Part shown: positions 62,504 through 64,000 of the stretch, in pieces
Layout of the letters: each line of letters starts with the position of its first letter
Numbering within the stretch: position 1 is the first letter of the stretch
DNA from: VRUE01 sp963753585
GTDB taxonomy: Bacteria > Actinomycetota > Thermoleophilia > Solirubrobacterales > 70-9
DNA: 64,000 nucleotides
Assembly (NCBI GenBank): GCA_963753585.1
Contig: CAVWCU010000001.1
Span: 1,860,001-1,924,000 of the forward strand
Direction: 5' to 3'
Program-made: the position numbers and the translations under genes
The notes under the pieces: model-generated
Told to the model about the DNA's origin: nothing
The model's database searches: none
What the model saw: the letters and a program-made list of their open reading frames with translations, nothing else

Positions 62504-63277
62504 ATCAGCGTTCTACGCAACCTTGAGAGTCGGATCGAAGGCCTCGTCGAGGGGGTGTTCAGCCGTGCTTTCAGCTCCGAGGTGCAGCCGGTCGAGCTGG
62601 CCCGCAAGCTGGCGAAGGAGATGGACTCCCACAAGACGGCCGGAGTCGCCCGCGTCTACGTGCCGAACGAGTACACCGTCTTCCTCTCCGGCAAGGACCG
62701 GACCAAGCTGGAGGGCTACGAGCGCTCCCTGGAGCAGGAGCTCTCCGGCTACCTGCTGGAGCACGCCCGGCGGCGCAGCTATGACCTGCTGACCCGGCCG
62801 GCGGTCGAGTTCAAGACCGACGAGCGCTTGCGACTGGGCGAGTTCGGGATCCAGACGCGGCTGGTCAAGCCACCCGCCCGCGAGGGGGAGGCCCCCCGGC
62901 AGGGAGAGGAGGGCCACACGATGGTCTACTCGGCGGTGAAGCAGGAGGCCGCCCCGGCGAAGAGCCCTGAGCAGCGAGCCCAGGCGCTGGTGGCGACCCG
63001 TGCCGTCGTCTCCCTGGAGGACCGTCGCTATGTGCTGGACGGCCCGCGCGCCACGATCGGCCGCTCGAAGGAGGCCGAGTGCGTGCTCGCCGACCCCAAC
63101 GTGTCACGGCGCCACGCCGAGCTGCGCCGCTCGCAGACGGGCGACTGGACGATTGCCGACCTGGGGTCCACCAACGGCATCAAGGTGAACGGGCGGCGGG
63201 TGTCCTCGGCCCGCCTCAGCCCGGGCGACCAGGTCACCATCGGGACCACGACCTTCCTGTTCGACATCGAGCAGTAG
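62504..63277 (+). CDS. fhaA: FHA-domain protein FhaA-like (DUF3662 plus FHA)
   Basis: The N-terminal DUF3662 domain (about 1-115) starts SVLRNLESRIEGLVEGVFSR and contains ELARKLAKEMDSHKTAGVAR and VPNEYTVFLSGKDR. After a linker comes an FHA domain: ATIGRSKEAECVLADPNVSR, RHAEL, LGSTNGIKVNGRR, which binds phosphothreonine. FhaA proteins normally begin SVLRNLE, which places the start at the ATC at 62504, with GAAGGAG about 6 bases ahead. If ATC is not used, the GTG at 62555 is next, losing 17 residues. A frame error is the third option. Confidence 0.88.
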   Translation: MSVLRNLESRIEGLVEGVFSRAFSSEVQPVELARKLAKEMDSHKTAGVARVYVPNEYTVFLSGKDRTKLEGYERSLEQELSGYLLEHARRRSYDLLTRPAVEFKTDERLRLGEFGIQTRLVKPPAREGEAPRQGEEGHTMVYSAVKQEAAPAKSPEQRAQALVATRAVVSLEDRRYVLDGPRATIGRSKEAECVLADPNVSRRHAELRRSQTGDWTIADLGSTNGIKVNGRRVSSARLSPGDQVTIGTTTFLFDIEQ

Positions 63278-63282
63278 GCCGC

Positions 63283-63762
63283 GTGGACTACGACCCGATC
63301 TCGGTTGCGCTCAAGTTCGGCTTCCTCGCCGTTCTCTACCTCTTCCTGCTCTGGGTTGCCCGCAACGCGCTCAAGGACGTGCGGCGCACGGCGACGCCCG
63401 CTTCCGACGCCACCGGGTTCCACCAGGTTGCCGCCCTCGCACCGCAGCCGGGCCCCGACGTCTGGCTGGTCGCCGAGCGCGGCGGCGGCCTCGAGTCCGG
63501 CGAGCGCTTCGACCTGATCGGCGGGCTCTCGATCGGCCGCTCGGCCGAGGCGGACGTGCGGATCGACGACCGCTATGCCTCCGGCGTGCACGCCAGGATC
63601 TTCAGCCGCGATGGCCGTACCTACATCGAGGACATGAACTCGACCAACGGGACCCAGCTCAACGACGCGACCCTCAGCGGCGAGGCGGAGCTGATCGACG
63701 GTGACGTGGTCAGGATCGGCGACACCGAGCTCAGGTTCGAGGCAAGTGACGCGCATGCGTAG
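63283..63762 (+). CDS. fhaB: FHA-domain membrane protein FhaB-like
   Basis: The GTG at 63283 gives 159 aa. A membrane helix (SVALKFGFLAVLYLFLLWVA) is followed by a basic linker, then an FHA domain: GLSIGRSAEADVRIDDRYAS, GVHARIFSRDGRTYIEDMNS and TNGTQLNDATLSGEAELI. In relatives FhaB links the kinase to division and cell-wall proteins. It lies 5 bp after fhaA and about 50 bp before the phosphatase. Confidence 0.93.
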   Translation: MDYDPISVALKFGFLAVLYLFLLWVARNALKDVRRTATPASDATGFHQVAALAPQPGPDVWLVAERGGGLESGERFDLIGGLSIGRSAEADVRIDDRYASGVHARIFSRDGRTYIEDMNSTNGTQLNDATLSGEAELIDGDVVRIGDTELRFEASDAHA

Positions 63763-63819
63763 CGACGGTGCATATCTGACTCTTCGGGCGCGGAGCATGC
63801 GCGGAACCGGGTGTGCCTG

Positions 63820-64000
63820 ATGCTGCGCATCGACGACCAGGCCTTCCGCACCGACACCGGCCGCCAGCGCAACGCCAACGAGGACTCCTTCTTCGTCCGG
63901 CCGCCGATCTTCGTCGTGGCCGACGGGATGGGCGGTGCCCAGGCCGGCGAGGTCGCCTCCCGAGCCGCCGCCGACGCCTTCGACATCGACCTTCCGGAGG
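63820..64000 (+). CDS. PP2C-family Ser/Thr phosphatase, cut by the window's right edge
   Basis: From the ATG at 63820 (an in-frame GTG at 63811 is an alternative) the sequence reads MLRIDDQAFRTDTGRQRNAN, EDSFFVRPPIFVVADGMGGA and QAGEVASRAAADAFDIDLPE. RxxNEDS and VVADGMGG are the first metal-binding motifs of PP2C enzymes. In this setting it is the PstP/Stp partner that reverses the kinase. About 60 of some 250-500 residues are visible. Confidence 0.9.
   Translation, partial: MLRIDDQAFRTDTGRQRNANEDSFFVRPPIFVVADGMGGAQAGEVASRAAADAFDIDLPE

Overview
The window is about 64 kb of high-GC DNA around a bacterial chromosome origin. The order rpmH (-) / dnaA-dnaN-recF-DUF721-gyrB-gyrA (+), with rnpA-yidD-yidC-jag-rsmG-parA-parB reading away on the other strand, is the classic origin block. 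Three things point to Actinomycetota, and by inference to class Thermoleophilia (Solirubrobacterales-like): a Ser/Thr kinase - FhaA - FhaB - PP2C cluster beside gyrA, a six-gene mce operon, and a b6f-type cytochrome complex with a cytochrome c-fused subunit IV. The lineage call rests on gene content only.

Layout. 0-8 kb: a membrane protein, a secreted protein, a TetR regulator, two tandem paralogous lipoproteins, purA, and a DnaC-like loader overlapping dnaB. 8-22 kb: an envelope and lipid-transport block of six mce genes translationally coupled on the minus strand (no YrbE permease or ATPase in view), an MmpL/RND exporter, two more members of the secreted family, and tRNA-Lys. 22-28 kb: tatC/tatA, a zinc-ribbon gene behind a near-consensus leaderless promoter, menaquinone genes (polyprenyl synthase, UbiE/MenG) and the cytochrome b / Rieske / cytochrome c complex. 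28-32 kb: tetrapyrrole genes hemB, a fused two-module siroheme decarboxylase (AhbA-AhbB type) and hemL. 32-44 kb: an ABC exporter, a YmdB-type phosphodiesterase, a polytopic glycosyltransferase-like protein with an alkaline-phosphatase-fold enzyme, a phospholipid-type operon (CDP-alcohol phosphotransferase, 4-TM protein, HAD phosphatase), an aminotransferase and ddl. 44-64 kb: a bifunctional-nuclease-domain protein, tRNA-Ile, the parB-to-gyrA origin block, an HNH nuclease, pheA, a CARDB-like anchored protein, and the kinase/FHA/phosphatase cluster, cut by the right edge.

The most unusual signal lies between the genes. At least eleven intergenic sites carry nested inverted repeats: long outer arms whose sequence is private to each copy enclose an inner hairpin. 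Several fall into families sharing a constant core. Family 1 (three copies) has an identical 24-nt core and arms of exactly 26 bp in every copy. Family 2 (two copies) has a 51-nt core with compensatory base-pair changes. Family 3 (two copies) has two conserved blocks exactly 23 nt apart around a hairpin. Some arms run into the 3' ends of neighbouring genes.

At least ten genes, including essential ones (gyrA, parA), are broken by single-base indels, often in G/C runs or GC repeats. Consensus sequencing error is the likeliest cause, so these genes are annotated as full-length coding regions with the break noted.
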